Assembly: GCF_000518885.1 (NCBI RefSeq)
Contig: NZ_JAEL01000023.1
Location: 211-57,748 of the forward strand
Direction of reading: 5' to 3'
Origin: Bacillus sp. J33
Lineage (GTDB): Bacteria; Bacillota; Bacilli; Bacillales; Cytobacillaceae
DNA: 57,538 nucleotides
A model generated the notes under the pieces. That model saw nothing but the letters and a program-made list of their open reading frames with translations. It was not told the DNA's origin and searched no databases. Below, piece by piece: positions 45,471 through 53,801 of the stretch. Both the position numbers and the translations under genes were made by a program. Positions within the stretch are counted from its first letter, which is position 1; every line of letters begins with the position of its first letter.

Positions 45471-47143
45471 TATGTAAAGACAAGGACCTGTGCTTCATAC
45501 GGCCTCAGCTTGATTGTTCTGCTAACATGAAAATCTTTATAATTCCCGATCAGCACCTCTTGGCTGTTTCCCTGTACATGAGCTGGAATTTCAACTTCAA
45601 GGGTACTGCCATAGAAATTGCATACAACAAGAAGTGTCTGGCCGCTAAGGGTTCTAGTATAGGCATAAACTTCCGGATGGTCCGCCAGGATTAAGTTATA
45701 TTTTCCGTAGACAATAATTTCATGCTGCTTTCTAAGTTCTATGAGCTTGCGATAATAATGGAAAACAGAGTCCGGATCTTTAAGCGCCTGTGCCGCATTA
45801 ATATTTTTATAATTGGGATTCACTTTAATCCAAGGTGTTCCTTCAGTAAAACCGCCATGCGTTGAAGAATCCCATTGCATGGGTGTCCTTGCGTTGTCAC
45901 GTCCTTTTGCATAGATGCTTTCCATGGTCTTTTGCTCCGTCCAGCCATCACTAAACGCCTCTTTATAAAAATTTAAGGTTTCAATATCCCTATAATCCTC
46001 AATGCTTTCAAAGCGGACATTGGTCATGCCGATTTCCTCGCCCTGATAAATAAAGGGTGTCCCCTTCATCATATGAAGAAGCGTTGCTAGCATCTTGGCA
46101 GACTTTTCCCGGTACTCCCCATCATCGCCGAATCTGGAAACAGAGCGCGGCTGATCATGATTATTAAAATAAAGGCTATTCCAGCCAGCTTCATCCAATT
46201 CATTTTGCCATTTTGTGAGATTGGCCTTTAAATCCCGCAAATCCAGGGACTTTAGGTCCCATTTGCCATTTGGTCCGTTATCGAGGCTTACATGCTCAAA
46301 TTGAAAGACCATATTTAGTTCGTTCCGGTCTTCTCCTGTATACTGTCTGGCCCATTCAGGTGTAACACCCGGCATTTCGCCTACAGTCATAACATCATAA
46401 TTGGATAAGGCTTTTTCATTCATTTCCCGCAGGTATTCATGGATTTTTGGTCCATTGCGATAATACTTGCTGCCTGAAGCATACTTTTTTCCAGACTTCG
46501 GTACATCGTCAGGAAGGCCATCCACTTTGGAAATGAAATTGATGACATCCATCCTGAATCCATCAATGCCTTTGTCAAGCCACCATGTCATCATGCCGTA
46601 GATTTCATTTCTTAATTTCGGATTCTCCCAATTCAAATCAGGCTGTTTTTTCGAAAACAGATGCAAATAGTATTCACCAGTATTTTCATCAAGCTCCCAA
46701 GCCGATCCGCCAAAATTGCTTCCCCAATTGTTCGGTTCTTTTCCGTTTTTGCCTTCACGCCATATGTAGTAATCCCTGTATGGATTGTCTTTGGATTTCC
46801 TCGATTCAGCAAACCAAATATGCTCGTCTGAGCTATGATTCACAACCAAATCCATAATTAGCTTAATGCCTCTTTTATGCATCTGAGCAAGAAGTTCTTC
46901 CCAATCCTCCATTGTTCCAAAATCACTCATAATATCCTGATAATCGCTGATATCATAGCCATTATCATCATTAGGTGATTTATAGACCGGGGAAAGCCAG
47001 ACAACATCAATTCCAAGCTCTTTTAAGTAATCAAGCCTGGAGATGATTCCCTTAAGATCTCCCACACCATCGCCATTACTATCCATGAAGCTGCGAGGAT
47101 AGATTTGATAGACAACACTTTCCTTCCACCATTGCTTCTTCAT
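45470..47143 (-). CDS. malL: Oligo-1,6-glucosidase / alpha-glucosidase (MalL-like, GH13)
   Basis: 557 residues, cytosolic GH13_31 alpha-glucosidase. Region II 'GIDGFRMDVINFI', region III 'VGEMPGVTPE', region IV 'NNHDQPRSVSR'. It starts 'VVYQIYPRSFMDSNGDGVGD' as oligo-1,6-glucosidases do. Hydrolyses alpha-1,6 or alpha-1,4 glucosides; sits between treP and treA, an order that differs from B. subtilis treP-treA-treR. ATG 47143 follows AGGAGG. The stop is at the junction with MITE copy B, so the last few codons may have been altered, but the C-terminal 'LRPYEAQVLVF' is complete enough for function. Confidence 0.9.
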   Translation of the reverse strand: MKKQWWKESVVYQIYPRSFMDSNGDGVGDLKGIISRLDYLKELGIDVVWLSPVYKSPNDDNGYDISDYQDIMSDFGTMEDWEELLAQMHKRGIKLIMDLVVNHSSDEHIWFAESRKSKDNPYRDYYIWREGKNGKEPNNWGSNFGGSAWELDENTGEYYLHLFSKKQPDLNWENPKLRNEIYGMMTWWLDKGIDGFRMDVINFISKVDGLPDDVPKSGKKYASGSKYYRNGPKIHEYLREMNEKALSNYDVMTVGEMPGVTPEWARQYTGEDRNELNMVFQFEHVSLDNGPNGKWDLKSLDLRDLKANLTKWQNELDEAGWNSLYFNNHDQPRSVSRFGDDGEYREKSAKMLATLLHMMKGTPFIYQGEEIGMTNVRFESIEDYRDIETLNFYKEAFSDGWTEQKTMESIYAKGRDNARTPMQWDSSTHGGFTEGTPWIKVNPNYKNINAAQALKDPDSVFHYYRKLIELRKQHEIIVYGKYNLILADHPEVYAYTRTLSGQTLLVVCNFYGSTLEVEIPAHVQGNSQEVLIGNYKDFHVSRTIKLRPYEAQVLVFT

Positions 47144-47223
47144 CTGGCAACCTCCTATATTTTTAGCTAATCTAAAAAAGGCGATACCATGGAATCAAAG
47201 TATCCCAGGGTATCATAAATTTA

Positions 47224-48627
47224 TTAAGCTTTTTTAAATCTGGAAAAGATCATCGTAAGAACGAATGGTACAACTAGCGCAATTCCCATTCCAATAAAGA
47301 ATGAACCCCAGTTTTCTGCAAAGATGGAGAAGAAAGCCGGCAAACCGCCTACACCGATGGATGGTGCTTTAACTCCGTTGATTGTGATAAAAATTCCGGC
47401 AATGGCAGAACCAATAATAGCTGCAAAGAACGGGTATTTAAAGCGAAGATTTACCCCGAACATGGCCGGCTCTGTTACACCCAGCCACGCTGAAATCGAT
47501 GAAGTGAGTGCAAGCCCTTTTAGTTTTTCATTTCCTTTACTTAACAGCATCATTGCGAAAGCAGCTGAGCCTTGGGCAATATTTGAAAGAGCAACCATCG
47601 GCCATAAAAATGTGCCGCCGATGCTGCCAATGAGCTGAAGGTCAACTGCTAGGAATGTATGATGCATTCCTGTGATAACCAGGGGTGCATATAACCCGCC
47701 ATAAATAAGGCCGCCAAGTGCAGGAATAGCTTCAAAGATTCCGACTACGCCATTTGTAATCCAGCTTCCGATTGTAAATGTAATAGGTCCTATAGCAATG
47801 AATGAAAGAAAACCTGTTACTAATAAAGCGATTGGCGCAATCGTCAGCAGCTGGAATGCATCTGGAATTCTTTTTCGTAAAAATACTTCAATCTTTGCGA
47901 GAACATAAGAAGCAAATAATACCGGTAATACTTGACCCTGATATCCTACCTTTTCGATTTCAAGTCCGAATAGATTCCATTTTGGAACTTCCTCTGCTGC
48001 CCCATATCCCCAAGCATTTAATAGATCCGGGTGAACAAGCATCAAACCTAATACAATACCCAAGAGCGGGCTTCCGCCAAAACGGTTTACCGCACTCCAG
48101 CCAATTAATCCTGGGAGAAATACAAATGCTGTATTGGCAATCAAATTAATAATGCTCGCCAAATCAGCCCAGTTAGTATAAACTTCGACAAACGACTTCC
48201 CCTCAAAGAAAATATCAGGTGCTGTCATTATATTATTTATCCCCATCAGCAGACCTGCAGTTACAATGGCAGGAAGGATAGGAATAAAGATATCTGCCAG
48301 CGTTTTAATTCCTCGCTGCAATGGATTCAGATTTTCAGCAGCAGCTGTTTTTGTTTCTTCTTTTGAAGATTCCCCAATGCCTGTTGCTTCTGTCATTTCT
48401 TTATAAACCTTATCAACAAGGCCCTGTCCAATAACAACCTGGAATTGTCCATTGGAAGAAAACGAGCCTTTTACAACATCTATATTTTCAAGTTTTTCCT
48501 TATCCACTTTTCCTTCATCTTTTAAAGCAAAGCGCAATCTTGTAACGCAATGAGTAGCAGCTGCTATGTTTTCTTTGCCGCCGATTGCCTCTACGATTTG
48601 CTCGGCTGATTGTTTATTAGCACTCAT
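47224..48627 (-). CDS. treP: PTS trehalose-specific EIIBC component TreP
   Basis: About 467 residues. EIIB domain (~1-90) with the phosphorylated Cys in 'ATHCVTRLRFALKDEG'; EIIC domain of ten membrane helices from ~110 ('GLLMGINNIMT', 'GMHHTFLAVDLQLIG', 'ITEP'-like 'LGVTEPAMFGVNLRFKYPF'). It imports trehalose and phosphorylates it to trehalose-6-phosphate. No EIIA domain or gene is here, so EIIA is supplied elsewhere as in B. subtilis. Start ATG 48627 after GGAGGAGAGGG; the longer ORF runs to 48750 without a ribosome site. First gene of the operon, with operators upstream. Confidence 0.94.
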   Translation of the reverse strand: MSANKQSAEQIVEAIGGKENIAAATHCVTRLRFALKDEGKVDKEKLENIDVVKGSFSSNGQFQVVIGQGLVDKVYKEMTEATGIGESSKEETKTAAAENLNPLQRGIKTLADIFIPILPAIVTAGLLMGINNIMTAPDIFFEGKSFVEVYTNWADLASIINLIANTAFVFLPGLIGWSAVNRFGGSPLLGIVLGLMLVHPDLLNAWGYGAAEEVPKWNLFGLEIEKVGYQGQVLPVLFASYVLAKIEVFLRKRIPDAFQLLTIAPIALLVTGFLSFIAIGPITFTIGSWITNGVVGIFEAIPALGGLIYGGLYAPLVITGMHHTFLAVDLQLIGSIGGTFLWPMVALSNIAQGSAAFAMMLLSKGNEKLKGLALTSSISAWLGVTEPAMFGVNLRFKYPFFAAIIGSAIAGIFITINGVKAPSIGVGGLPAFFSIFAENWGSFFIGMGIALVVPFVLTMIFSRFKKA

Positions 48628-48767
48628 TCTTCCCTCTCCTCCTGTTACCGTTTTCATTCTTTTGGAAAAACAGCTCAAAGGTTCTTCTTTATTGTTCTCG
48701 TTCTTTACATATCTATCCATTTCCCTTTGAATATGCAGGCTATTACCCAAACTATAAAAAGATAACT

Positions 48768-48777
48768 TGTATATACA
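48768..48777. promoter_or_regulatory. TreR-type operator 1
   Basis: Perfect palindrome TGTATATACA; TTGTATATACAA is the known B. subtilis TreR operator core. Lies downstream of the transcription start. Confidence 0.75.
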
Positions 48778-48782
48778 TGATC

Positions 48783-48796
48783 TGTTTACGCTTTCA
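48783..48796. promoter_or_regulatory. cre (CcpA) site
   Basis: TGTTTACGCTTTCA; the complement TGAAAGCGTAAACA fits the cre consensus fully. It overlaps the start and -10 area of the treP promoter, so carbon catabolite repression is expected. Confidence 0.8.
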
Positions 48797-48824
48797 TTTT
48801 ATCTTGTATATACATGTTCGTCAA
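48796..48824 (-). promoter_or_regulatory. SigA promoter of treP with TreR-type operator 2 in its spacer
   Basis: Minus strand TTGACG (48824-48819), 17-bp spacer, TAAAAT (48801-48796). The second TGTATATACA palindrome (48805-48814) lies in the spacer. Two operators 37 bp apart flank the cre site. Confidence 0.8.
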
Positions 48825-48895
48825 CATTTTTTTCTTTTCCGTTACTTTTCATTTGCTATATACCCATCAGGAAGCAGAAAAACCCTTAAAAATAC

Positions 48896-48938
48896 AAAAA
48901 AGCCGGCTTCCAGACTTTTGTCTGTGAAACCGGCTTTT
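48896..48938. terminator. Bidirectional terminator after tatA
   Basis: AAAAAGCCGG (and inner TTC-AGAC pairing) / CCGGCTTTT; follows the tatA stop on the minus strand. Confidence 0.8.
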
Positions 48939-48942
48939 AATC

Positions 48943-49128
48943 CTATTTAAGCTGCTCTTTCTTTTTATCATCGTCATCATCGTTTGTTAATTCACGGGTC
49001 GATTTTTTAAATTCCTTTAAGGTTTCTCCGAAAGCCTTTCCGATTTCAGGCAGCTTCTTCGGGCCAAAGATTATAAGTGCCAGGACCAAAATCAAGATTA
49101 AACCTGGTATACCAATATTGGTTAACAT
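48943..49128 (-). CDS. tatA: TatA, twin-arginine translocase subunit
   Basis: 61 residues. One N-terminal membrane helix '[20 protein letters not shown]', the invariant FGPKKLPE hinge, an amphipathic helix '[15 protein letters not shown]', then an acidic/basic tail 'DDDDDKKKE'. ATG 49128 after AAGGAG; the GTG at 49137 overlaps the ribosome site. No tatC in the window, as for B. subtilis TatAc-type orphans. Oligomerises as the protein-conducting part of Tat. Confidence 0.93.
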   Translation of the reverse strand: MLTNIGIPGLILILVLALIIFGPKKLPEIGKAFGETLKEFKKSTRELTNDDDDDKKKEQLK

Positions 49129-49247
49129 GTCATACACTCCTTATATATACAATCACGGTAAATATTCAAAAGACAATAAGCAAAATCTAGGTTCACTGTC
49201 CATTATAGTAGAAAGGAAGAAAAAAGCATAGCAAGATTAGGACTTTT

Positions 49248-49964
49248 TTATTTACAGATAGCACTATTAAGTTCTTCCAGTACTTCGCCAATTTTTCGGT
49301 TATGGATGACTTCATCTGCATAGAAATCGTAATCCGTAGGCTCCATATTGACGATCACGAGTTTTGCGCCGTTTTGTTTCGCTATCAGCGGGAACTGATT
49401 AGCAGGCGAAACGGTTAAAGATGAACCAAGCACAATAAAAAGCTCTGCTTTCTCAGATTCTTTTGCAGCAAAATCCAAAGCCTTCTCTGGCAGCATTTCT
49501 CCAAACAGAACAACCGATGGGCGCAAAAGCCCCCCGCATATACATTTATATTGGTCATGCAGATATTCCTCGCTCGGATAATCTTTTTTGCATTCCTGGC
49601 AGTGCAGCGTCTGAAGGTTCCCATGAAGCTCTGCAACATTTCGGCTTCCTGCTAAGCCATGAAAGCCATCTACATTTTGTGTAATGACACTTTGGATGAT
49701 GCCCTGTCTCTCCCAATCCGCTAGAATAAAATGCCCTTTATGCGGCTTGCACTCTTTTAGCCCAGTTACCCTGTGCCGATAAAATTCGATAAACTCATTA
49801 ACATTATGATTTAAAGCTTCTGTACTGGCGATTTTCCCAGGATCTTTTAGGTTCCACATTCCCTTATTAGCCGATCTAAAATCAGGCAATCCGCTTTCCG
49901 TTGACATGCCCGCTCCTGTTAAAATAACAGTATAGCTGGACTCCTGCAGCCATTTTACCAGCAT
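49248..49964 (-). CDS. Sir2-family NAD-dependent deacetylase
   Basis: About 238 residues. Sirtuin motifs: 'GAGMSTESGLPDFRSANKG' (NAD loop), 'TQNVDGFHGLAG' (NxD and catalytic His region), a Cys4 zinc site 'LHCQECKKDYP' + 'YKCICGGLLRP', and 'VVLFGEMLPEKA', 'VLGSSLTVSPAN'. Removes acyl groups from lysines; the B. subtilis homologue is SrtN. ATG 49964 with ACGGAG upstream; the longer ORF start at 50108 lies in the divergent gene's region. Confidence 0.92.
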   Translation of the reverse strand: MLVKWLQESSYTVILTGAGMSTESGLPDFRSANKGMWNLKDPGKIASTEALNHNVNEFIEFYRHRVTGLKECKPHKGHFILADWERQGIIQSVITQNVDGFHGLAGSRNVAELHGNLQTLHCQECKKDYPSEEYLHDQYKCICGGLLRPSVVLFGEMLPEKALDFAAKESEKAELFIVLGSSLTVSPANQFPLIAKQNGAKLVIVNMEPTDYDFYADEVIHNRKIGEVLEELNSAICK

Positions 49965-50089
49965 AAATATCAGCTCCGTTTTATTATTGTTATATTTATT
50001 ATAGAAAGAATGTTTATGTAGTTCTAAGCATGCGGTAAATAATAGATTATACCTGTTTATCTTATATATCAATATGGGAGTGATTGCAA

Positions 50090-50503
50090 ATGCCAGACAT
50101 GGAAACAAAAGATTATCGGGAAGGTTATAAAAAATTTACTTCCAGGGCCAAAAGATATGCGGAAGATCCTGAAAAAACGAGAGGACTGTTAAGCAAGGCA
50201 ACAGCTAAAGCAAATCAAAATAAATCGTCTTTAAGTGACATATGGGAAAAATTTCAGCTTTTGATTGACATGGTGAAATCCTGGTCAAATGGAGATTACA
50301 GGCACATCTCTAAAAAATCAATTATCTTTGTACTTGCTTCAATTTTATACTTTGTTTCGCCTATTGACATTGTACCTGATTTTTTATTTGGAATAGGAAT
50401 GATTGATGATGCAGCCGTTCTTGGATTTGCATTAAACCAAATTACAGGGGAACTTGAAAAGTTTAAAGCCTGGAAGCAAAGCCGTACAATTGAAGTAAAA
50501 TAG
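50090..50503 (+). CDS. YkvA-family (DUF1232) membrane protein
   Basis: 137 residues. After a polar N-terminal half, the DUF1232 core 'ILYFVSPIDIVPDFLFGIGM' with 'DDAAVLGFAL' is typical: a short membrane hairpin with conserved P-D-DxxPD. ATG 50090 follows GGGAGTG. Function unknown. Confidence 0.85.
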   Translation: MPDMETKDYREGYKKFTSRAKRYAEDPEKTRGLLSKATAKANQNKSSLSDIWEKFQLLIDMVKSWSNGDYRHISKKSIIFVLASILYFVSPIDIVPDFLFGIGMIDDAAVLGFALNQITGELEKFKAWKQSRTIEVK

Positions 50504-50765
50504 GAAAAGGGTTATTGGAAAGGCCCGGCCAAACTGTTTGATTTGCCGGTTAAAATTGCAAAAAACCTGCTAAACTTGAGTTCATTGCCTTTGAGACAAG
50601 AAGCACTTGAAAGATAACGGCCAAAAAACATATATTCATTGGCCAATTTATATCATTTTTCAGCCAAACTCTAATAATCAGGATTACTTTTTGCTGTCCT
50701 ATCTGCTTTCTTTTGCTATAATAATGGAGGAAAGTAATAGAAACCCGCTAATTGAATAGCAAGAA
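50504..50765. other. Intergenic region before the TPP leader
   Basis: No gene seen. AT-rich with 'TTGCTATAATAATGG' (50711-50725), a plausible -10 TATAAT region for the thi operon leader. Confidence 0.45.
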
Positions 50766-50856
50766 TTGTAGGGGAGCCGGTATTGCCGGTTGAGACTTCA
50801 TCCTTCAGATGTTGACCCTTTGAACCTGATCTGGCTGATACCAGCGTAGGGAACAT
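50766..50856 (+). ncRNA. TPP riboswitch (THI element)
   Basis: Conserved parts in order: GGGGAGCC with hairpin, TGAGA, then GACCCTTTGAACCTGATCTG and CCAGCGTAGGGAA. The variable middle loop is short. A terminator follows (50888-50916), so the leader probably ends transcription when thiamine pyrophosphate binds. Upstream of thiY-yqgV-thiX-thiZ. Confidence 0.95.
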
Positions 50857-50887
50857 ATTCTTAAACATAAAAATGTTTGTTTATATG

Positions 50888-50916
50888 CGCTCTGGTATTT
50901 ATGCCGGAGCGTTTTT
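50888..50916 (+). terminator. Riboswitch terminator
   Basis: CGCTCTGG / CCGGAGCG, loop TATTTATG, then TTTTT. Confidence 0.8.
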
Positions 50917-50986
50917 GTTTTTCAGGGCAAACTATAATATCTTTCCAATTCTTAACCATATTACATAAAGACTTACAGGAGGTTAC

Positions 50987-51988
50987 ATGATGAAAAAATG
51001 GATTGCAGCTGTATGTACTGTCCTGTTTCTCGCCGGCTGTAGCGGAAACGGGCAAGAAACTCAGCAAAGCGAAAAAACAGAAAAAGAAGGATTAGAAAAA
51101 GTCACAGTCGTTTTGGATTGGACTCCAAATACTAACCATACCGGTTTATATGTTGCTAAAGATAAAGGATATTTTAAAGAAGAAGGACTGGATGTTGAAA
51201 TCATAATGCCAGGTGAAGCAGGTGCAGACCAGCTTACCGCATCCGGCAAAGCGGATTTTGGGGTGAGCTACCAGGAAAGCATTACAGAAGCCCGGGTACA
51301 GGGGGTTCCGCTCGTTTCAATCGCTGCTGTTATACAGCATAATACGTCCGGCTTTGCCTCTCCAGCTGATAAAAATATTAAGTCTCCAAAGGATTTTGAA
51401 GGAAAAACCTATGGAGGCTGGGGAGCTCCTGTCGAAAAATCGGTAATCGAATCACTGATGAAAACAGAAAATGCTGATGTTGGGAAAGTATCCATTGTTA
51501 ACATGGGGGATGCCGACTTTTTTACAGCAGTTAAAAGAGATATTGACTTTGCATGGATTTATTATGGATGGACAGGTGTAGAAGCAGAACTTCGCGGGGA
51601 AAAGATTAATATGATCTATCTAACCGACTACTCGGAAAAACTGGACTATTACACACCTGTTTTAGCGACCAATGAAAAAATGATTAAAGATAATCCAGAT
51701 ACCGTAAAAGCTTTTGTTAAAGCCGCATCAAAGGGCTATGAATTTGCCATCGATAATCCCGGGGAAGCAGGGGATATATTATTAAAGAACGCACCAGACC
51801 TTGACAGCGAGCTTGTGAAAAAAAGCCAGGAATGGCTTTCACCGCGTTACCAGGACGATGCTGGCAGATGGGGTGAACAAAAGCTTGAAGTGTGGGAAAA
51901 CTACGCAGACTGGATGTATGAAAACGGGCTTTTAGATAAAGAATTAGACGCCGGCAAAGCTTTTACAAATGACTTCTTGCCGGAATAA
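50987..51988 (+). CDS. thiY: ThiY, NMT1/THI5-like substrate-binding lipoprotein
   Basis: 333 residues. Lipobox 'LFLAGCSG' (Cys18/19) after a short signal; ligand-binding domain 'LDWTPNTNHTGLYVAKDKGY' is the NMT1/THI5-family signature. It binds formylaminopyrimidine (HMP precursor) outside the cell for ThiXZ. ATG 50987 (or 50990) after GGAGGTTAC. First gene of the riboswitch-controlled operon. Confidence 0.93.
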   Translation: MMKKWIAAVCTVLFLAGCSGNGQETQQSEKTEKEGLEKVTVVLDWTPNTNHTGLYVAKDKGYFKEEGLDVEIIMPGEAGADQLTASGKADFGVSYQESITEARVQGVPLVSIAAVIQHNTSGFASPADKNIKSPKDFEGKTYGGWGAPVEKSVIESLMKTENADVGKVSIVNMGDADFFTAVKRDIDFAWIYYGWTGVEAELRGEKINMIYLTDYSEKLDYYTPVLATNEKMIKDNPDTVKAFVKAASKGYEFAIDNPGEAGDILLKNAPDLDSELVKKSQEWLSPRYQDDAGRWGEQKLEVWENYADWMYENGLLDKELDAGKAFTNDFLPE

Positions 51989-52001
51989 GGAGCGAGATAA
52001 A

Positions 52002-52295
52002 ATGGCAAATGCACTTGTAAGCATTCAAATCATCCCAAAAACCAAAAATGGGGAAAATGTTATACCGTATGTGGATGAGGCTATAGCCGTAATCCAGAAA
52101 TCAGGGGTAAAATATGAAGTCCACCCTTTGGAAACAACAATGGAAGGCGATCTTGAACATTTACTGAAAATTATCGCTGACATGAATGCCAAAATGATAG
52201 AAATAGGCAGCAGCAATGTGATCTCACAAGTGAAAATATTATACCAGCCTACAGGAATTGAAATGAATGATTTAACGGAGAAATACCGTCCATGA
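52002..52295 (+). CDS. Thiamine-binding protein, MTH1187/YqgV-like
   Basis: 97 residues of the thiamine-binding-protein family ('LVSIQIIPKTKNGENVIPYV', 'SGVKYEVHPLETTMEGDLE'). ATG 52002 follows AAGGAGCGAG. Ends ATGA-overlapped with thiX. Probably a cytosolic thiamine/pyrimidine binder; B. subtilis YkoF and YqgV are relatives. Confidence 0.88.
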   Translation: MANALVSIQIIPKTKNGENVIPYVDEAIAVIQKSGVKYEVHPLETTMEGDLEHLLKIIADMNAKMIEIGSSNVISQVKILYQPTGIEMNDLTEKYRP

Positions 52296-53059
52296 AAAAG
52301 GTTTTATTGAAAGGATGGAGACCAGTGTTGGTTCTCCTCCTTTTATTCATTTTTTGGGAATTGGCAGTTAAGCTGGCAGAAGTCCCTGCCTGGCTTCTGC
52401 CGCGGCCCACTGATATTTTTCAGGAGGCGATTGCAGGGTGGGAAAGCTTTCAGTTTCACCTTCAATCCACAGTCATGCTTTCTGTGATTGGATTTGCCAT
52501 CGGTACGGGGATTGGCCTGCTGACCGCAGTATTGCTGCATTTATTGTCCTTTTTAAGGGAATCAGTTTATCCTCTTCTCATACTATCACAAAATGTGCCT
52601 ATAATTGTTTTGGCTCCTTTGCTGGTGGTGTGGTTTGGATTCGGACTTCTTCCAAAGCTGATTGTCATCACTCTGGTATGCTTTTTCCCAATTACAGTTG
52701 CCGCTTTGGATGGGTTCAGGCAGACACCACGGGAACTTAAACATTATATGCTAATGGCTGGTGCAAGCAAAGGACAGCTGTTTTGGAAACTGGAGCTCCC
52801 ATACTCGCTTCCGTCTGTATTTTCCGGCTTAAAGATCTCTGCAACATACAGCGTGATGGGAGCAGTCATTTCTGAGTGGCTGGGTGCAAAGGCTGGCATT
52901 GGCGTTTATATGACTCTCGCCTCTTCATCATTTCGGACTGACCGTGTATTTGTTGCCATCTTTGCCATAATGGGGTTAAGCCTGCTATTTTTTGGAGCTA
53001 TTCTTTTGGCAGAGCGTTTGCTGGTAAGATGGAAACCACGGGAGGGTGCACAAAAATGA
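52292..53059 (+). CDS. thiX: ThiX, ABC transporter permease
   Basis: 255 residues, six membrane helices of the SsuC/TauC-type permease family, EAA-like loop 'TPRELKHYMLMAGASKGQLF'. Imports formylaminopyrimidine with ThiY and ThiZ. Overlaps both neighbours by four bases. Confidence 0.9.
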   Translation: MKKVLLKGWRPVLVLLLLFIFWELAVKLAEVPAWLLPRPTDIFQEAIAGWESFQFHLQSTVMLSVIGFAIGTGIGLLTAVLLHLLSFLRESVYPLLILSQNVPIIVLAPLLVVWFGFGLLPKLIVITLVCFFPITVAALDGFRQTPRELKHYMLMAGASKGQLFWKLELPYSLPSVFSGLKISATYSVMGAVISEWLGAKAGIGVYMTLASSSFRTDRVFVAIFAIMGLSLLFFGAILLAERLLVRWKPREGAQK

Positions 53060-53790
53060 TACAGTTATCAGTTGATCGTTTAACAAAAAGCTTTGACTCG
53101 AACCTTGTATTAAACAAGATAAGCTTTCATATAAACCAAGGCGAATTTGTCTCTATCCTGGGACCATCTGGAAGCGGAAAAAGCACTATTTTTAATCTGA
53201 TTGGCGGTTTACTTCTGCCTGATAATGGTTCCATTCATTTAGGAGGAGAGATTATCAACGGCAAACGCGGGTCAATCAGCTATATGCCTCAGACACCATC
53301 CTTAATGCCATGGAGGACTATTCTCCAAAATGTCTTGCTTGGCCAAGAGCTTAAAGGGAAGGCAGATACTGAAACTGCCAGGGATATGCTTTATAAAGCC
53401 GGGCTCGCTGACTACGAAAGTGCTTACCCCCATGAACTGTCAGGCGGCATGAAGCAAAGAGCTGCTTTTATCCGGGCACTTTTAAGTCCGCAGCCCGTCA
53501 TTCTATTGGATGAACCTTTTTCTGCTTTGGATGAACTGACCCGCCATGACATGCAAAAATGGCTGCTTGATATTTGGAACGAGCATAAACCGACTATCCT
53601 TTTCGTTACGCATAATATTGAAGAAGCTATCTACCTTTCTGACCGTATTTTGGTTCTCAGCAGCAGGCCTGCTCAAGTGGCGCATGAGTTTAAGGTGCCT
53701 TTTTCGAGGCCTCGTAAAGAGCAGCTAATGCTTGATGAAAAGTTCCTCGATTGCAAAAGGACAATCCATAAAGCCTTAAAAAAACAATAG
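53056..53790 (+). CDS. thiZ: ThiZ, ABC transporter ATP-binding protein
   Basis: 244 residues from ATG 53056 (GGAGGG upstream; ATGA overlap). Walker A 'GPSGSGKST', Q-loop 'MPQTPSL', signature 'LSGGMKQR', Walker B 'VILLDEPFSALDE', His-switch 'FVTHNIEEA'. Energises ThiXY uptake. Confidence 0.94.
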   Translation: MIQLSVDRLTKSFDSNLVLNKISFHINQGEFVSILGPSGSGKSTIFNLIGGLLLPDNGSIHLGGEIINGKRGSISYMPQTPSLMPWRTILQNVLLGQELKGKADTETARDMLYKAGLADYESAYPHELSGGMKQRAAFIRALLSPQPVILLDEPFSALDELTRHDMQKWLLDIWNEHKPTILFVTHNIEEAIYLSDRILVLSSRPAQVAHEFKVPFSRPRKEQLMLDEKFLDCKRTIHKALKKQ

Positions 53791-53801
53791 AGGTGAATAT
53801 T

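Noticed and set aside
48843..48895. Third TreR-type operator near ATTTGCTATATACCC
   Set aside because: Only half of the TGTATATACA palindrome is present.
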